Notes: generated from the letters alone by a model not told the origin. Shown: positions 1-9,412, counted from the first letter of the stretch. The stretch is 64,000 bases of DNA from Pseudomonadota bacterium (GCA_027485695.1 JAIXQO010000003.1:248001-312000), one strand, 5' to 3'. Translations and numbers: made by a program.

Positions 1-1519
1 CGCCGAATTCGCTGAAATTGAAATCCCTGCCGAGCTGAAGGACGACGCCGAATCCGCGCGTGAGGAGCTCATCGCGGCAGTAGGCGAGATCGACGAGCCA
101 TTGATGGAGAAATACCTTGCCGGCGAGACCATTCCAGTCGCCGAACTCAAACAAGGTATTCGCAAAGCTTGCCTCGCGCAGGCGTTTGTACCGATGCTTT
201 GCGGTTCGAGCTTTAAGAACAAAGGCGTCCAACAACTCCTGGACGCCGTGATTGACTACCTCCCGTCGCCACTGGACAAGGCGGACGTCGTCGCAGTCGA
301 TCCGCGCGATCATGACAAACAAGTCATCGTGAAAACCGATCCGACCCAACCATTCGCGGCGCTTGCGTTCAAGATCATGAATGATCCGTTTGTCGGCATG
401 GTGACGTTCTTCCGCGTTTACTCAGGAAAACTGTCGGCCGGAGAACAAGTTCAGAATCCGGCCAAAGGCAAAAAAGAGCGTTTGACCCGTTTGCTGCTGA
501 TGCATGCGAACAAGCGCGAAGAAATCAGCGAAGTCAAAGCAGGCGACATCGCCGCTGCAGTCGGACTCAAATTCACGACCACTGGGGACACTCTTTGTGC
601 CGAAGGGCGCCCGGTCCTCTTGGAGAAAATCGATTTCCCAGAGCCTGTGATCAGCGTCGCAATCGAACCAAAAACCAAAGCAGACCAGGAAAAACTAGCC
701 GACGCACTCAAAAAACTAGCAATGGAAGATCCATCTTTCCGCGTAACGATGAACGATGAGACCGGACAAACGCTTCTCTCCGGAATGGGTGAGCTTCACC
801 TTGAAATCCTCGTCGACCGCATGAAACGCGAATACAAAGTTGAGGGCAACGTCGGTCGCCCGCAGGTCTCTTACCGCGAAACCATTTCTGGTACCGGAGT
901 GGGAGAAGGTAGTTTCATTCGGGAACTTGGCGGCAAAGGGCAGTATGGTCACTGCGTGATCAAAGTGGCGCCCAAAGCGCGTGGGTCCGGCTATACTTTT
1001 GTGAATCGAATGAACGATCCAAAATTTCCGAAAAACTTTGTCGCCGCAATTGATCAAGGCCTTCAGGACGCCATGCAAGGCGGAATTCTGGTCGGTTATC
1101 CGGCAATCGATATCGAAATTACGCTGGAGAAAGCCACTCTTCACGAGACTGATTCAAACGAGGTGGCCTTCAAGATCGCCGCTTCCATGGCTTTCAAAGA
1201 AGCATCCCGCAGCGCGAAACCCATTCTGCTTGAGCCAATGATGAGTTGTGAAATCCTCTGCCCGGATGATTACATGGGCGGCGTAATCGGCGATTTGAAC
1301 TCACGTCGCGGAAAAATTCTCAGTATGACGCCAAAACACGGCCTTCAGAGCATTAAATGCGAAGTCCCGCTTGCGCAGATGTTCGGATACTCGACCGCCC
1401 TTCGATCTCAATCGCAGGGACGCGCGAGCTACTCTATGGAGCTTGCGAACTACGAAGTGGTGCCCCCGGCCGCCGCTCACGAAATCATGGTACGCGCGGG
1501 TGTGATTATCGGGCCATAA
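1..1519 (+). CDS. fusA: Elongation factor G, 3' part (5' end outside window)
   Basis: GTPase that drives ribosomal translocation and, with RRF, ribosome recycling. The reading frame is open from base 2 and ends with TAA at 1517-1519; the N-terminal G1-G4 motifs lie upstream of the window. What remains is the end of the G domain (with the CGSSFKNKGV segment), domain II (PFAALAFKIMNDPFVG), domain III/IV (EDPSFRV, SGMGELHLEI, GGKGQYGH) and domain V (SRRGKI). The sequence is a typical full-activity EF-G with no frameshift. Normally tuf follows; here a two-component gene pair follows instead. Identification is very secure; whether it is the only fusA copy cannot be seen. Confidence 0.97.
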   Translation, partial: AEFAEIEIPAELKDDAESAREELIAAVGEIDEPLMEKYLAGETIPVAELKQGIRKACLAQAFVPMLCGSSFKNKGVQQLLDAVIDYLPSPLDKADVVAVDPRDHDKQVIVKTDPTQPFAALAFKIMNDPFVGMVTFFRVYSGKLSAGEQVQNPAKGKKERLTRLLLMHANKREEISEVKAGDIAAAVGLKFTTTGDTLCAEGRPVLLEKIDFPEPVISVAIEPKTKADQEKLADALKKLAMEDPSFRVTMNDETGQTLLSGMGELHLEILVDRMKREYKVEGNVGRPQVSYRETISGTGVGEGSFIRELGGKGQYGHCVIKVAPKARGSGYTFVNRMNDPKFPKNFVAAIDQGLQDAMQGGILVGYPAIDIEITLEKATLHETDSNEVAFKIAASMAFKEASRSAKPILLEPMMSCEILCPDDYMGGVIGDLNSRRGKILSMTPKHGLQSIKCEVPLAQMFGYSTALRSQSQGRASYSMELANYEVVPPAAAHEIMVRAGVIIGP

Positions 1520-1548
1520 GGTTGGATCATTGCCTTTTTGCGTCCCAG

Positions 1549-1600
1549 CCAGTTTTGATAAAACTGGGCGGACTCATAAATCGGTTATGAATATTTTTTC
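1549..1600 (+). terminator. Probable fusA terminator (two hairpins then T-run)
   Basis: An 8-bp perfect stem (CCAGTTTT 1549-1556 with AAAACTGG 1560-1567, 3-nt loop) is followed by a weaker 6-bp stem (TCATAA 1574-1579 with TTATGA 1585-1590) and a run of six T at 1594-1599. It sits 30 bp after the fusA stop codon. The second stem is AT-rich, so strength is uncertain. Confidence 0.5.
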
Positions 1601-1669
1601 TCAATCAATTCGAAAAAGACATGACTTTTCGAGGTCTTGTATAAAGCATCAGTGTAATATGGGCCGTAT

Positions 1670-2074
1670 ATGCACCGATCAGAACCATCTCTCTCGCTCG
1701 CAACTTACCGAATCTTAGTCGTCGAAGACGATGAGATGCTGAGAGAAACCATGGTCGCGATTATGGAAGACTGTGGTGCGGGTGTTGCCGGAGTCGCGAA
1801 CGGTTCAGAAGCATTTGAACGCCTACAGTCGGAGCACTTCGATGCCGTGATCACCGACATACGAATGGCTGGCGGAAACGGGATTACCTTAATTCAAAAC
1901 ATCAATGCGCACTTCCGTGAAAATCGTCCGATCGTGTTCATTTGTTCGGGCTTTAGTGATCTCGATGCCCATGACTATCGGCACCTCGACGTTGCGGGAG
2001 TTTTCGAGAAGCCATTTCAGCTGACGGATATGGTTGAGCGGGTTCTCGCCAGTCTGCAGTCTCGGAAAAAATGA
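1670..2074 (+). CDS. Single-domain response regulator (CheY-like receiver)
   Basis: A 134-residue receiver domain with no output domain. Visible landmarks: acidic pair D20-D21 (VVEDDE), phospho-acceptor D63 (ITDIRM), switch residue S93 (FICSG) and conserved K114 (FEKPF). It would receive phosphate from a histidine kinase, most likely the one encoded by the next gene, which it overlaps by 4 bp (ATGA). The ATG at 1670 has no Shine-Dalgarno sequence; a -10-like TAATAT lies at 1655-1660, so the message may be leaderless. Its position between fusA and the S10 operon is unusual. The output (protein interaction or phosphorelay) cannot be told from sequence. Confidence 0.9.
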   Translation: MHRSEPSLSLATYRILVVEDDEMLRETMVAIMEDCGAGVAGVANGSEAFERLQSEHFDAVITDIRMAGGNGITLIQNINAHFRENRPIVFICSGFSDLDAHDYRHLDVAGVFEKPFQLTDMVERVLASLQSRKK

Positions 2075-3246
2075 TGATGGGTGAATGGCATTTTGTTTTT
2101 GGTGTTCTTTCAATTGGTCTCGGTGTCGTTTCGCTCATCTATTTCTTGAATTATCATCGGATGCTTCGTAGTTTTCGCCTCACCCTCGAGTCTACAAGCG
2201 ATATTATTTTCGTCGTCGATCTCCAGGGACGCTATGTGGACGTCTTTGCCAGTCAAGAGAATCTGCTCGTTTATTCTCGAGAGAGATTGATTGGTCGTAA
2301 AATCTCCGATGTCGTTGGACCAGAATTAGGCAGTAAGGTGAATTTTCACGTTCAGCAAGCTGTTGAGACCGGCCGTCGCCAAGTCTTGGAATATTCGCTG
2401 ACTCTGCAAAATGAGAAGAAGCATTTCGAAGCGACCTTTGAGCGACGCGATTCGCGTGTGGCGGTCGTGATGATTCGCGATGTATCCGGCAAGGTCGAAT
2501 TGACTAAGCAAATCGAAGAGGAGCGTCTACGTCGAATCGAGTCCGTTCGCTTGGCGAGCCTCGGTCAGGTGGCAGGTGGAATCGCGCATGAGATCAATAC
2601 CCCGCTTGCAGTCATTCTTGCGAATGCGCAGCAACTGCGGAGAACTTTGCAAAACGAGCCGCTAGATCGCGAGCGAATCGAGAAGAATGCAGAACGAATT
2701 GAGCTGACCTCGCAACGAATTGCCAAGATCATTTCGGGGATGCGAACGCTTGCACGAGATGGGGTGAAAGATCCAATGGAACCCTGTGATTTAGCGTTTT
2801 TGGTCCAGGGGGTTCTTGACCTGTGCGCGGAGCGTTTGGCCTCCAAGAACGTCCACGTATCTTTTGAATGCCCCAGGGGTACGCAAATCAACGGGCGTTT
2901 CGTCCAGCTGTCTCAAGTGCTCTTAAATCTTGTGAACAACGCGGTCGATGCGATGGACGAAGCGGCGATAGCGCACAAGCAAATCTGGGTCGAAGTGCGC
3001 TCTTTGGATTCAGGGATTGAAATTTCCATTGTGGATTCAGGTCCTGGTGTTCCGAACGAACTCAGAGGGCAGCTGTTTAAACCCTTTTTTACTACCAAGC
3101 CAGTAGGCAAAGGGAGCGGGCTTGGACTTTCAATGTCAGCGAGTTGGGTTAAAGATCACGGTGGAACAATTGAGCTAGTCGATGATGAGGCGAGGGGTGC
3201 TCACTTTTTGCTTCGGTTCCCGACAGCTCATTCATCCGAAGTCTGA
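2071..3246 (+). CDS. PAS-domain sensor histidine kinase
   Basis: 391-residue membrane-attached histidine kinase. Order: one N-terminal membrane helix (about residues 6-26), a PAS domain (about 35-135, SDIIFVVDLQGRYVDV start), a dimerisation/phospho-acceptor segment with H173 (GGIAHEINTP), and an HATPase_c domain with N-box (LLNLVNNAVDAMDE), G1 box (DSGPGVP) and G2 box (GKGSGLGLS). There is no periplasmic sensor loop, so the input is probably cytoplasmic through PAS. It overlaps the receiver gene by 4 bp, making a two-gene unit. A gap of about 270 bp then precedes rpsJ. Signal unknown. Confidence 0.92.
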   Translation: MMMGEWHFVFGVLSIGLGVVSLIYFLNYHRMLRSFRLTLESTSDIIFVVDLQGRYVDVFASQENLLVYSRERLIGRKISDVVGPELGSKVNFHVQQAVETGRRQVLEYSLTLQNEKKHFEATFERRDSRVAVVMIRDVSGKVELTKQIEEERLRRIESVRLASLGQVAGGIAHEINTPLAVILANAQQLRRTLQNEPLDRERIEKNAERIELTSQRIAKIISGMRTLARDGVKDPMEPCDLAFLVQGVLDLCAERLASKNVHVSFECPRGTQINGRFVQLSQVLLNLVNNAVDAMDEAAIAHKQIWVEVRSLDSGIEISIVDSGPGVPNELRGQLFKPFFTTKPVGKGSGLGLSMSASWVKDHGGTIELVDDEARGAHFLLRFPTAHSSEV

Positions 3247-3392
3247 TTGCGCTGGTCCCTTCTCCGCCCTTAAGCCAGGATCTAGTCTGGTAAAAGCACC
3301 GAGTCCGTATCCTAAGAATCGAGTCCACACTGTGGAATCGCACGAAGTACCAATAAAAGACGAGGATTCTCCGTTATTTTTAATCATTTCCC

Positions 3393-3421
3393 TTGCCTGG
3401 GCGCTCCACACCCTTTAAAAC
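3393..3421 (+). promoter_or_regulatory. Candidate promoter for the S10-spc-alpha cluster
   Basis: TTGCCT (3393-3398), 17-bp spacer, TAAAAC (3416-3421), each 4/6 to the sigma-70 consensus, about 100 bp before rpsJ. It is the best match seen in the 273-bp gap after the kinase gene. Nothing else was recognised in that gap; no L4-type leader could be confirmed. Confidence 0.3.
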
Positions 3422-3519
3422 CTCAGTTCCATTAATAACTGACGTCCTCAGGAAGATTGCGATTCGGGCTCACATCCTCGTTTCGGGAACTCTTGAGGTT
3501 TTCAAAGGAGAGATGTGAA

Positions 3520-3834
3520 ATGGCTGCATTAGAGCACAAAATTCGTATTAAACTTAAGGCTTTCGATCACCGCGTTCTCGATCAATCCGTCTGGGAAATC
3601 GTAAACACGGCGAAGAGAACAGGCGCAACGGTTCGCGGTCCAATTCCGCTGCCGACTGTCATCAATAAATATTGCGTTCTCCGTTCTCCTCATATAGATA
3701 AAAAGTCGCGCGAACAGTTCGAAATTCGTACTCACAAGCGTTTGCTCGATATTCTCGAGCCAACTCAGCAAACGATCGACTCTCTCATGAAGCTCGATTT
3801 GTCTGCTGGTGTTGATGTTGAGATCAAATCCTAA
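3520..3834 (+). CDS. rpsJ: 30S ribosomal protein S10
   Basis: 104 residues, 30S head protein that also acts as NusE in transcription antitermination. Recognised by [11 protein letters not shown] at the start, the GPIPLPT loop and THKRLLDI. The open frame extends 21 codons upstream, but the ATG at 3520 is chosen because it has AAGGAG at 3505-3510 and starts the normal protein. First gene of the merged ribosomal protein cluster, separated from rplC by 234 bp, unlike the tight spacing usual elsewhere. Confidence 0.97.
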   Translation: MAALEHKIRIKLKAFDHRVLDQSVWEIVNTAKRTGATVRGPIPLPTVINKYCVLRSPHIDKKSREQFEIRTHKRLLDILEPTQQTIDSLMKLDLSAGVDVEIKS

Positions 3835-3852
3835 GGTTTTTCCGCTGGATTT

Positions 3853-3870
3853 GACCTCTTTGAAGAGGTC
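3853..3870 (+). promoter_or_regulatory. Perfect hairpin in the rpsJ-rplC spacer
   Basis: GACCTCTT (3853-3860) and AAGAGGTC (3863-3870) form a perfect inverted repeat 18 nt after the rpsJ stop. As RNA it would fold as a 7-bp stem with a UUGA loop. No T-run follows, so it is not a simple terminator; a translational control or processing site is possible. A second short stem, GTGCC 4032-4036 with GGCAC 4049-4053, lies just before the rplC ribosome-binding site. Confidence 0.5.
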
Positions 3871-4068
3871 CACGATACTTCTTGGTGTAAATTCCCACTG
3901 AGAAAGTCGTAACTTCTGTTTCTGATCCATGAAAGCATCCGACGGCTCTCTGTAGTAGAAATACAGTAGTCTCTGTTATTGAGAGTAGCTTCTCGGTGAT
4001 GCTGTGGTGAGGGTTTAAGCCCTTAGTTAACGTGCCCGCTATAAAAAAGGCACATTGGAGAGCTGCAT

Positions 4069-4764
4069 ATGTCCGCAGACGTTCAGGCAACCCCGTCTGG
4101 ATCCGCCGTCAAGTTTGACGGTCGTCCAGGAATCGTGGGAATCAAAGCCGGTATGACCCAAGTCTATCAAGACGATGGTAGTCAGCTGGCGGTTACGGTG
4201 ATTGATTTGACCCCAAACGTGGTCACTCAAATCAAGACCACCGAAAAAGAAGGTTATAACGCTATTCAAATTGGCGTTTTGGAGAAAAAAGCTAAAGGCG
4301 TGAACAAGCCTGAAGCAGGTCACTTCAAGAAATCCGGCAAATCCGGGTTCTACGCTGCTCAAGAGTTCCGTTTGGAACCAACGGCGAAGATGGACGGCGT
4401 GACGGTCGGTGCGACTCTCGACGCTTCCATGTTCAAAGAGGGCGAGCTCGTCGATCTGATCTCTGTCTCCAAAGGTAAGGGTTTTCAGGGCGGTATGAAG
4501 CGCTATCACATGTCGGGTAACTATAAGACCCACGGTGCATCGCTCTCTCACCGGTCTCTGGGTTCGATCGGTAACCGTGCCGACCCAGGTAAAACTTTCA
4601 AAAACAAAAAAATGCCAGGTCAAATGGGTAACGTCCGTACGACCGTTCAGAACGTACGCGTAGTCCGCGTCGACCTCGAGAACGGCCTGATGCTCGTTCA
4701 TGGCAGCGTGCCGGGACCGAAGAGTGGCTTTGTCACTGTTCGCCGCGCGATCAAGTCGAAATAA
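4069..4764 (+). CDS. rplC: 50S ribosomal protein L3
   Basis: 231 residues; early 50S assembly protein near the peptidyl transferase centre. Recognised by GIKAGMTQVYQDDG, the SKGKGFQGGMKRY motif and the SLGSIGNRADPGKTFKNKKM extension loop. It carries about 18 extra residues before the usual start. The residue aligned with the PrmB-methylated Gln150 of E. coli is Ala here (GSIGNRADPG against GSIGQNQTPG), as in many non-enteric bacteria. ATG at 4069 with TTGGAGAG just upstream. Confidence 0.97.
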   Translation: MSADVQATPSGSAVKFDGRPGIVGIKAGMTQVYQDDGSQLAVTVIDLTPNVVTQIKTTEKEGYNAIQIGVLEKKAKGVNKPEAGHFKKSGKSGFYAAQEFRLEPTAKMDGVTVGATLDASMFKEGELVDLISVSKGKGFQGGMKRYHMSGNYKTHGASLSHRSLGSIGNRADPGKTFKNKKMPGQMGNVRTTVQNVRVVRVDLENGLMLVHGSVPGPKSGFVTVRRAIKSK

Positions 4765-4776
4765 TCGAGGTCTTGT

Positions 4777-5403
4777 ATGCCAACGATTGATGTAGTTAGC
4801 CAAGAAAACAAAAAAGTCGGGACCGTCACCCTCGCTGAATCTGTATTCAGCGTGAAAGTGAATTTCCCTCTCGTGCACCAAGTGATCAAAGCCCAGCTTG
4901 CTGATCGTCGCCAAGGTACGGCGAAGACCAAGACAAAAGGCGAAGTTCGCGGTGGTGGTAAGAAACCTTTCAAACAAAAAGGTACTGGTAACGCCCGCCA
5001 AGGTTCGAACCGTTCCCCGCTGATGCCGGGCGGTGGTCAGAACTTCGGCCCGCAACCACGTTCTTACGAACAAGCAACTCCTAAAGAGATGGTCAAAGGC
5101 GCTCTGCGCTCGGCTCTCTCTGATCGCCTCGCTTCCAAGCGTTTGATCATCGTCGATGAATTCAAGCTCAAAGAAGCGAAGACGAAAGTCATGAGCTCGA
5201 TCCTGAAGGAACAGTTCAAGCTTGAGAAGGTGTTGATTGTTGACGAAGTCAACGAAAGCTTAGAGCGCTCGGGACGTAACATCCCACGTGTCCGCATCCT
5301 CCGTACGGAAGGTGTGAACGTGTACGACATCGTTCGTTACGAGTGGCTGATTTTGACCAAACGCGCAGTGGATACCATCCAGAAGCGTTTAGGAGAGGTG
5401 TAA
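4777..5403 (+). CDS. rplD: 50S ribosomal protein L4
   Basis: 208 residues; 50S protein lining the exit tunnel and, in E. coli, the autogenous repressor of the S10 operon. The GRGGKKPFKQKGTGNARQG-like tunnel loop is present (EVRGGGKKPFKQKGTGNARQ), followed by the typical C-terminal Rossmann-like half. It lies 12 bp after rplC and 1 bp before rplW. Length is normal for the family. Confidence 0.97.
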   Translation: MPTIDVVSQENKKVGTVTLAESVFSVKVNFPLVHQVIKAQLADRRQGTAKTKTKGEVRGGGKKPFKQKGTGNARQGSNRSPLMPGGGQNFGPQPRSYEQATPKEMVKGALRSALSDRLASKRLIIVDEFKLKEAKTKVMSSILKEQFKLEKVLIVDEVNESLERSGRNIPRVRILRTEGVNVYDIVRYEWLILTKRAVDTIQKRLGEV

Positions 5404-5404
5404 G

Positions 5405-5692
5405 ATGAAAAGCCTTTACGAAGTAATCAAGCGCCCGATCATCAGTGAGAAGAGCTCGGTTCTTTCTGAACTCGGCGGAAAATATGTGTTCGAAGTCGCT
5501 ACGAGCGCCAACAAACACGAAATCCGCGATGCAGTTCAGGCCCTGTTCAAGGTGAACGTACGTCAGGTGCGCACTCTGATGATTCCTGGAAAAACGAAAC
5601 GACTCGCTAAATCAGTCGTTAAAAAATCGAATTGGAAGAAAGCAATCGTGACTCTCGGCGAAGGCCAGAAGATCGATTTCTTCCAAAACTAA
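5405..5692 (+). CDS. rplW: 50S ribosomal protein L23
   Basis: 95 residues; 50S protein at the tunnel exit, docking site for trigger factor and SRP. Recognised by the N-terminal VIKRPIISEKSS motif, VFEVATSANKHEI and the RPGRMKRxxK-like loop equivalent (MIPGKTKRLAK). Start ATG overlaps closely with the end of rplD (1-bp gap), suggesting translational coupling. Confidence 0.97.
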   Translation: MKSLYEVIKRPIISEKSSVLSELGGKYVFEVATSANKHEIRDAVQALFKVNVRQVRTLMIPGKTKRLAKSVVKKSNWKKAIVTLGEGQKIDFFQN

Positions 5693-5707
5693 TCTGGGGT
5701 AAAGACA

Positions 5708-6541
5708 ATGGCCGTTAAAACATTCAAGCCAACGACTCCTTCTAACCGTTACAAGACGGTGGCTGACTTCTCCGTTCTGACGAAAAAGAAAGACCAACCT
5801 TCGAAACCACGTAGCCTGACAGTCGCGCTCACCAAATCCGGTGGTCGTAACCAGTTCGGCAAAATGACCGTTCGCCATATTGGCGGCGGACACAGACGTC
5901 GTTATCGTAAAATCGACTTCCTTCGCGACAAGCTCGAAATTCCGGGCAAAGTTGCATCGCTCGAGTACGATCCAAACCGTACCGCTTACATCGCGCTCAT
6001 CAACTATGCTGACGGCGAAAAGCGTTACATCTTGGCTCCTCTCGGACTCAAGGTTGGTGATCCAGTTCTCGCGAGCGATAAAGCAGACATCAAGCCAGGC
6101 AATAACCTGTCTTTGTCGGCGATCCCAGTCGGCACTTTCCTGAACAACCTCGAAGTTGAGCCAGGCAAAGGTGGTAAACTCAGCCGTTCGGCTGGTGGAT
6201 ACGCTCAGCTCATGGCAAAAGACGGCATCTACTGCCAAGTGAAAATGCCAAGCGGCGAAGTCCGTTTGCTTCACTCCCGCTGCCGCGCTTCGATTGGTCA
6301 GTTGGCAAATACTGATCACGAAAACATTGCTCTCGGAAAAGCAGGCCGTAACCGTTGGCTCGGCGTTCGCCCAACCAACCGCGGTGTTTCCATGAACCCG
6401 ATCGACCACCCACACGGTGGTGGTGAAGGTAAGAGCTCTGGTGGCGGTCACCCACGTACTCCGTGGGGTGTTCCAACCAAAGGTTACAAGACACGAAATA
6501 ACAAGCGCACTGACGCTTTCATCGTGAAACGTAGAAAATAA
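5708..6541 (+). CDS. rplB: 50S ribosomal protein L2
   Basis: 277 residues; core 50S protein next to the peptidyl transferase centre. Shows the [20 protein letters not shown] segment, the conserved [16 protein letters not shown] histidine loop and the [17 protein letters not shown] tail. Length and domains are standard. 15 bp after rplW. Confidence 0.98.
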   Translation: MAVKTFKPTTPSNRYKTVADFSVLTKKKDQPSKPRSLTVALTKSGGRNQFGKMTVRHIGGGHRRRYRKIDFLRDKLEIPGKVASLEYDPNRTAYIALINYADGEKRYILAPLGLKVGDPVLASDKADIKPGNNLSLSAIPVGTFLNNLEVEPGKGGKLSRSAGGYAQLMAKDGIYCQVKMPSGEVRLLHSRCRASIGQLANTDHENIALGKAGRNRWLGVRPTNRGVSMNPIDHPHGGGEGKSSGGGHPRTPWGVPTKGYKTRNNKRTDAFIVKRRK

Positions 6542-6553
6542 GGGAGAGATCAA

Positions 6554-6871
6554 GTGGCTCGTTCAATTAAAAAGGGTCCCTTCACTGATACTCATGTGGT
6601 CAAAAAGGCCGCTGAATCAAAGAAAACCCAAGATCGTAAAGTAATCAAAACTTGGTCTCGCCGTTCGACGATTCTTCCAGATTTCGTCGGGCTGACGTTC
6701 GCTGTTCACAATGGCAAGAAGTTCATTCCTGTCTACGTGACTGAGAACATGGTCGGACACAAACTTGGCGAATTCGCTTTGACGCGTACCTTCCATGGTC
6801 ACACGCCTGGCGACAAAAAAGAAGCCGCAGCTAAGCCAGCAGCTCCAGCCGCTGCTCCAGCGAAGAAGTAA
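6554..6871 (+). CDS. rpsS: 30S ribosomal protein S19
   Basis: 105 residues; 30S head protein that pairs with S13. Starts with GTG at 6554 ([10 protein letters not shown]), preceded by GGGAGAG. The body matches S19 ([45 protein letters not shown]). The last 20 residues are an extra Ala/Pro/Lys-rich tail ([12 protein letters not shown]) beyond the usual end at about 92 residues. Confidence 0.97.
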   Translation: MARSIKKGPFTDTHVVKKAAESKKTQDRKVIKTWSRRSTILPDFVGLTFAVHNGKKFIPVYVTENMVGHKLGEFALTRTFHGHTPGDKKEAAAKPAAPAAAPAKK

Positions 6872-6884
6872 GGGATAAGGATTT

Positions 6885-7232
6885 ATGGAAACCCAAGCTA
6901 AGCTGAAGTTCATTCGCATCACCCCGAGAAAAGTCGGCGAACTCGCCCGTCTGATTCGTGGGAAAGACATCAACGACGCTCTGAATATGCTGCGCTTTTC
7001 GCCAGCAAAACGCACGGCTGGCACGCTCTCGAAATTGATCAAGAGCGCTGCAGCGAACGCGGCTCAGAAGCAAACCTTGGATGTCGATAAACTCTACGTG
7101 AAAACGCTTCTCGTGGGCGCGGGCCCAACGTTGAAACGCTTCATGCCACGTGCAAAAGGTTCCGCTTCGCCAATCATGAAGCGCACCAGCCACATTACGG
7201 TCACGCTCGCAGAGCGAAAGGCAGGTAAATAA
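6885..7232 (+). CDS. rplV: 50S ribosomal protein L22
   Basis: 115 residues; 50S tunnel protein. Recognised by [19 protein letters not shown], the tunnel hairpin region ([21 protein letters not shown]) and the C-terminal SHITVTLAE. Its stop codon overlaps the first base of the rpsC start codon (7232). Confidence 0.97.
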   Translation: METQAKLKFIRITPRKVGELARLIRGKDINDALNMLRFSPAKRTAGTLSKLIKSAAANAAQKQTLDVDKLYVKTLLVGAGPTLKRFMPRAKGSASPIMKRTSHITVTLAERKAGK

Positions 7233-7918
7233 TGGGTCAGAAGGTTAATCCGATTGGTTTTCGCCTCGGAGTCACCCGTAGTTGGGATAGCCGTTGGTAC
7301 TCGAAGAAGGACTTCTCGAGTCTCCTTCACGAAGACCTCAAGCTTCGTTCGTACTTGAAAGAGAAGCTCTTCGCGGCCGGCATCGCACGCATCGAAATCG
7401 AGCGCGCAGCAGGAAAAGTGAAGATCAACGTGCACACGGCTCGCCCTGGCATTGTGATCGGCAAAAAAGGATCCGGCGTTGAAGTTCTCAAAGCTGATGT
7501 CCAGAAGCTCTCCCGCAACGAAGTTTTCTTGAACATCGTTGAAGTGAAGAAGCCAGAAGCCAATGCAACTTTGATTGCTGAAAACGTCGCAAGCCAGCTC
7601 GAAAAACGCGTGGCTTTCCGCCGCGCAATGAAGAAGTGCATGACGGCCGCATTCAAACAAGGCGTCAAGGGTATCAAAATCCGTTGTTCGGGACGTCTGG
7701 GTGGAGCTGAAATCGCTCGTACGGAATGGTACAGCGAAGACAGCGTTCCTCTGCACACGCTTCGCGCAAACATTGACTACGGTACCGCTACGGCAAAAAC
7801 GACGTACGGCATCATCGGCATCAAAACTTGGGTTTACAATGGCGAAGGCCAGACCCTCAAGAAACAGGCCGCCAACGACGCAAAAGCAGCTGCTAAAGCA
7901 GCCGCAGAAGCTAAATAA
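7232..7918 (+). CDS. rpsC: 30S ribosomal protein S3
   Basis: 228 residues; 30S head protein at the mRNA entry site. Opens with [13 protein letters not shown]; the KH domain has the GKKGSGVE loop (VIGKKGSG), and the C-terminal domain has [20 protein letters not shown] and [13 protein letters not shown]. The last residues are an Ala/Lys-rich tail. Overlaps rplV by one base, so translation is probably coupled. Confidence 0.98.
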   Translation: MGQKVNPIGFRLGVTRSWDSRWYSKKDFSSLLHEDLKLRSYLKEKLFAAGIARIEIERAAGKVKINVHTARPGIVIGKKGSGVEVLKADVQKLSRNEVFLNIVEVKKPEANATLIAENVASQLEKRVAFRRAMKKCMTAAFKQGVKGIKIRCSGRLGGAEIARTEWYSEDSVPLHTLRANIDYGTATAKTTYGIIGIKTWVYNGEGQTLKKQAANDAKAAAKAAAEAK

Positions 7919-7935
7919 GGCGGAGGACAAGAACT

Positions 7936-8421
7936 ATGTTGTCACCAAAACGAGTTAAATGGCGCAAAGTTGCCAAAGGTAAAATGCGCGGACGTGCTGA
8001 TCGCGGCGGCACTCTTCACTTCGGAGACTTCGGTCTTCAAGCGACTGAGTGTGGACGTATCACTGCTCGCCAAATCGAAGCTTCGCGTGTTGCGATGACC
8101 CGTTACATTAAGCGTGGCGGCCAAGTCTGGATTCGTATTTTCCCAGACAAGCCTGTCACCAAAAAAGCCGCAGAAACTCGAATGGGTTCCGGTAAAGGTA
8201 ACGTGGAAGAGTGGGTAGCCGTGATCAAGCCGGGCCGGATCATTTTCGAAATGACCGGTATTCCGAAGGCAGAAGCTTTTGAAGCTCTCCGCCTCGCGAA
8301 CAACAAGCTTCCGCTTCATTGTAAGCCGATCTCTCGCGACACCGAGAAACTGGCACAGGTTGCGCTGGCTAAAGTGCGCGCTGAGAAGAAAGCTAAAAAA
8401 GAAGCGCGAGCTCAAGCTTAA
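7936..8421 (+). CDS. rplP: 50S ribosomal protein L16
   Basis: 161 residues; 50S protein at the A-site/5S rRNA. Motifs: [57 protein letters not shown]. About 20 residues longer than usual because of a Lys/Ala/Glu-rich C-terminus. GGAGGA precedes the ATG at 7936. Confidence 0.97.
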   Translation: MLSPKRVKWRKVAKGKMRGRADRGGTLHFGDFGLQATECGRITARQIEASRVAMTRYIKRGGQVWIRIFPDKPVTKKAAETRMGSGKGNVEEWVAVIKPGRIIFEMTGIPKAEAFEALRLANNKLPLHCKPISRDTEKLAQVALAKVRAEKKAKKEARAQA

Positions 8422-8432
8422 GGTAGGGATTT

Positions 8433-8633
8433 ATGAAAAAGACTTTGAAAGAACTGAAAAACAAGTCGTCTACCGAGCTCAGCTCGAAAGCAAAAGACCT
8501 CGAAGCGAAACTCTTCAAGGTTCGTTTCCAGAAAACGACGGGTCAGCTCGCTGACGTTTCGTCGATCTGGAGACTCCGCAAAGAGTTAGCCCAAGTGAAA
8601 ACGTTGCTCACGCAACAAAAAGGAAGTGTGTAA
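8433..8633 (+). CDS. rpmC: 50S ribosomal protein L29
   Basis: 66 residues; small helical 50S protein at the tunnel exit. Two-helix pattern with KTLKELKNKSSTEL at the start and SIWRLRKELAQVKTLL near the end is typical. The stop codon overlaps the rpsQ start by one base (TAATG at 8631-8635). Confidence 0.95.
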   Translation: MKKTLKELKNKSSTELSSKAKDLEAKLFKVRFQKTTGQLADVSSIWRLRKELAQVKTLLTQQKGSV

Positions 8634-9019
8634 TGGCTACGCCAGCAAAGACGAAAAAAGCACCTGCTAAAAAAGCCGATGCTGCGACTAAAGAAGCGAA
8701 AAAAGCAGTCGTCGCCTCTGATGCAACCGCAACGGCAGCAGCTGTGAAGACCCATCGCAAAAAAATCGTGGTTGGCCTCGTGGTCAGCGATAAAATGCAA
8801 AAAACGATCGTCGTTGAGATTGATCGTCAGGTCCGTCACGGTCTCTACAAAAAATACATCACGAAGTCCCGCCGCTTCAAAGCGCACGATGAGCGTAACG
8901 AAGCAAAAATTGGCGACCTCGTTTCGATCGTAGAAGGCAAGCCAATCAGCAAAGACAAGCGCTGGGCACTTCAGAAGATCATTCGCCAAGCGGTTCAAAC
9001 CGGCGAAGCTAACGTCTAA
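8633..9019 (+). CDS. rpsQ: 30S ribosomal protein S17 with long N-terminal extension
   Basis: 128 residues, against about 84 in E. coli. Residues 1-43 are a Lys/Ala-rich low-complexity extension; the OB-fold S17 body starts near residue 44 ([57 protein letters not shown]). The ATG at 8633 overlaps rpmC by one base and is the only in-frame start that fits the tight packing, so the extension is probably real. Confidence 0.95.
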   Translation: MATPAKTKKAPAKKADAATKEAKKAVVASDATATAAAVKTHRKKIVVGLVVSDKMQKTIVVEIDRQVRHGLYKKYITKSRRFKAHDERNEAKIGDLVSIVEGKPISKDKRWALQKIIRQAVQTGEANV

Positions 9020-9042
9020 GTCGAGAGAGAAAGGGATTTTTT

Positions 9043-9411
9043 ATGATTCAAATGCGTACTCGACTGGATGTGGCGGATAACTCCGGTGCAAAATCCGTCA
9101 TGTGTATCAAGGTTCTCGGCGGAACCCGCAGAAAATATGCTCACGTGGGCGATGTTATTGTCGTGACCGTGAAAGACGCTGCCGCCACCACGAAAGTGAA
9201 AAAAGGCGAAGTGTGTAAAGCTGTCATCGTTCGTACGAGAAAAGAAATCAACCGTAAGGATGGTACTTATATTCGTTTCGATACGAACTCGGCCGTTCTG
9301 ATCAATGCTCAGAATGAACCGATCGGAACGCGTATCTTCGGGCCAGTGGCTCGTGAGCTTCGCGCAAAACAATTCACCAAGATCATTTCCTTGGCACCGG
9401 AAGTTCTCTAA
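9043..9411 (+). CDS. rplN: 50S ribosomal protein L14
   Basis: 122 residues; 50S interface protein. Motifs: [66 protein letters not shown]. Normal length. The gene normally next, rplX, is absent; rplE follows after 46 bp. Confidence 0.98.
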   Translation: MIQMRTRLDVADNSGAKSVMCIKVLGGTRRKYAHVGDVIVVTVKDAAATTKVKKGEVCKAVIVRTRKEINRKDGTYIRFDTNSAVLINAQNEPIGTRIFGPVARELRAKQFTKIISLAPEVL

Positions 9412-9412
9412 G

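Noticed and set aside
4039-5073. Long minus-strand open frame (344 codons) opposite rplC-rplD
   Set aside because: Composition is a mirror of the ribosomal protein codon pattern; no domain, no ribosome site; both plus-strand genes are certain.
5612-6553. Minus-strand open frame of 313 codons opposite rplB
   Set aside because: Shadow of rplB codon bias; nothing recognisable.
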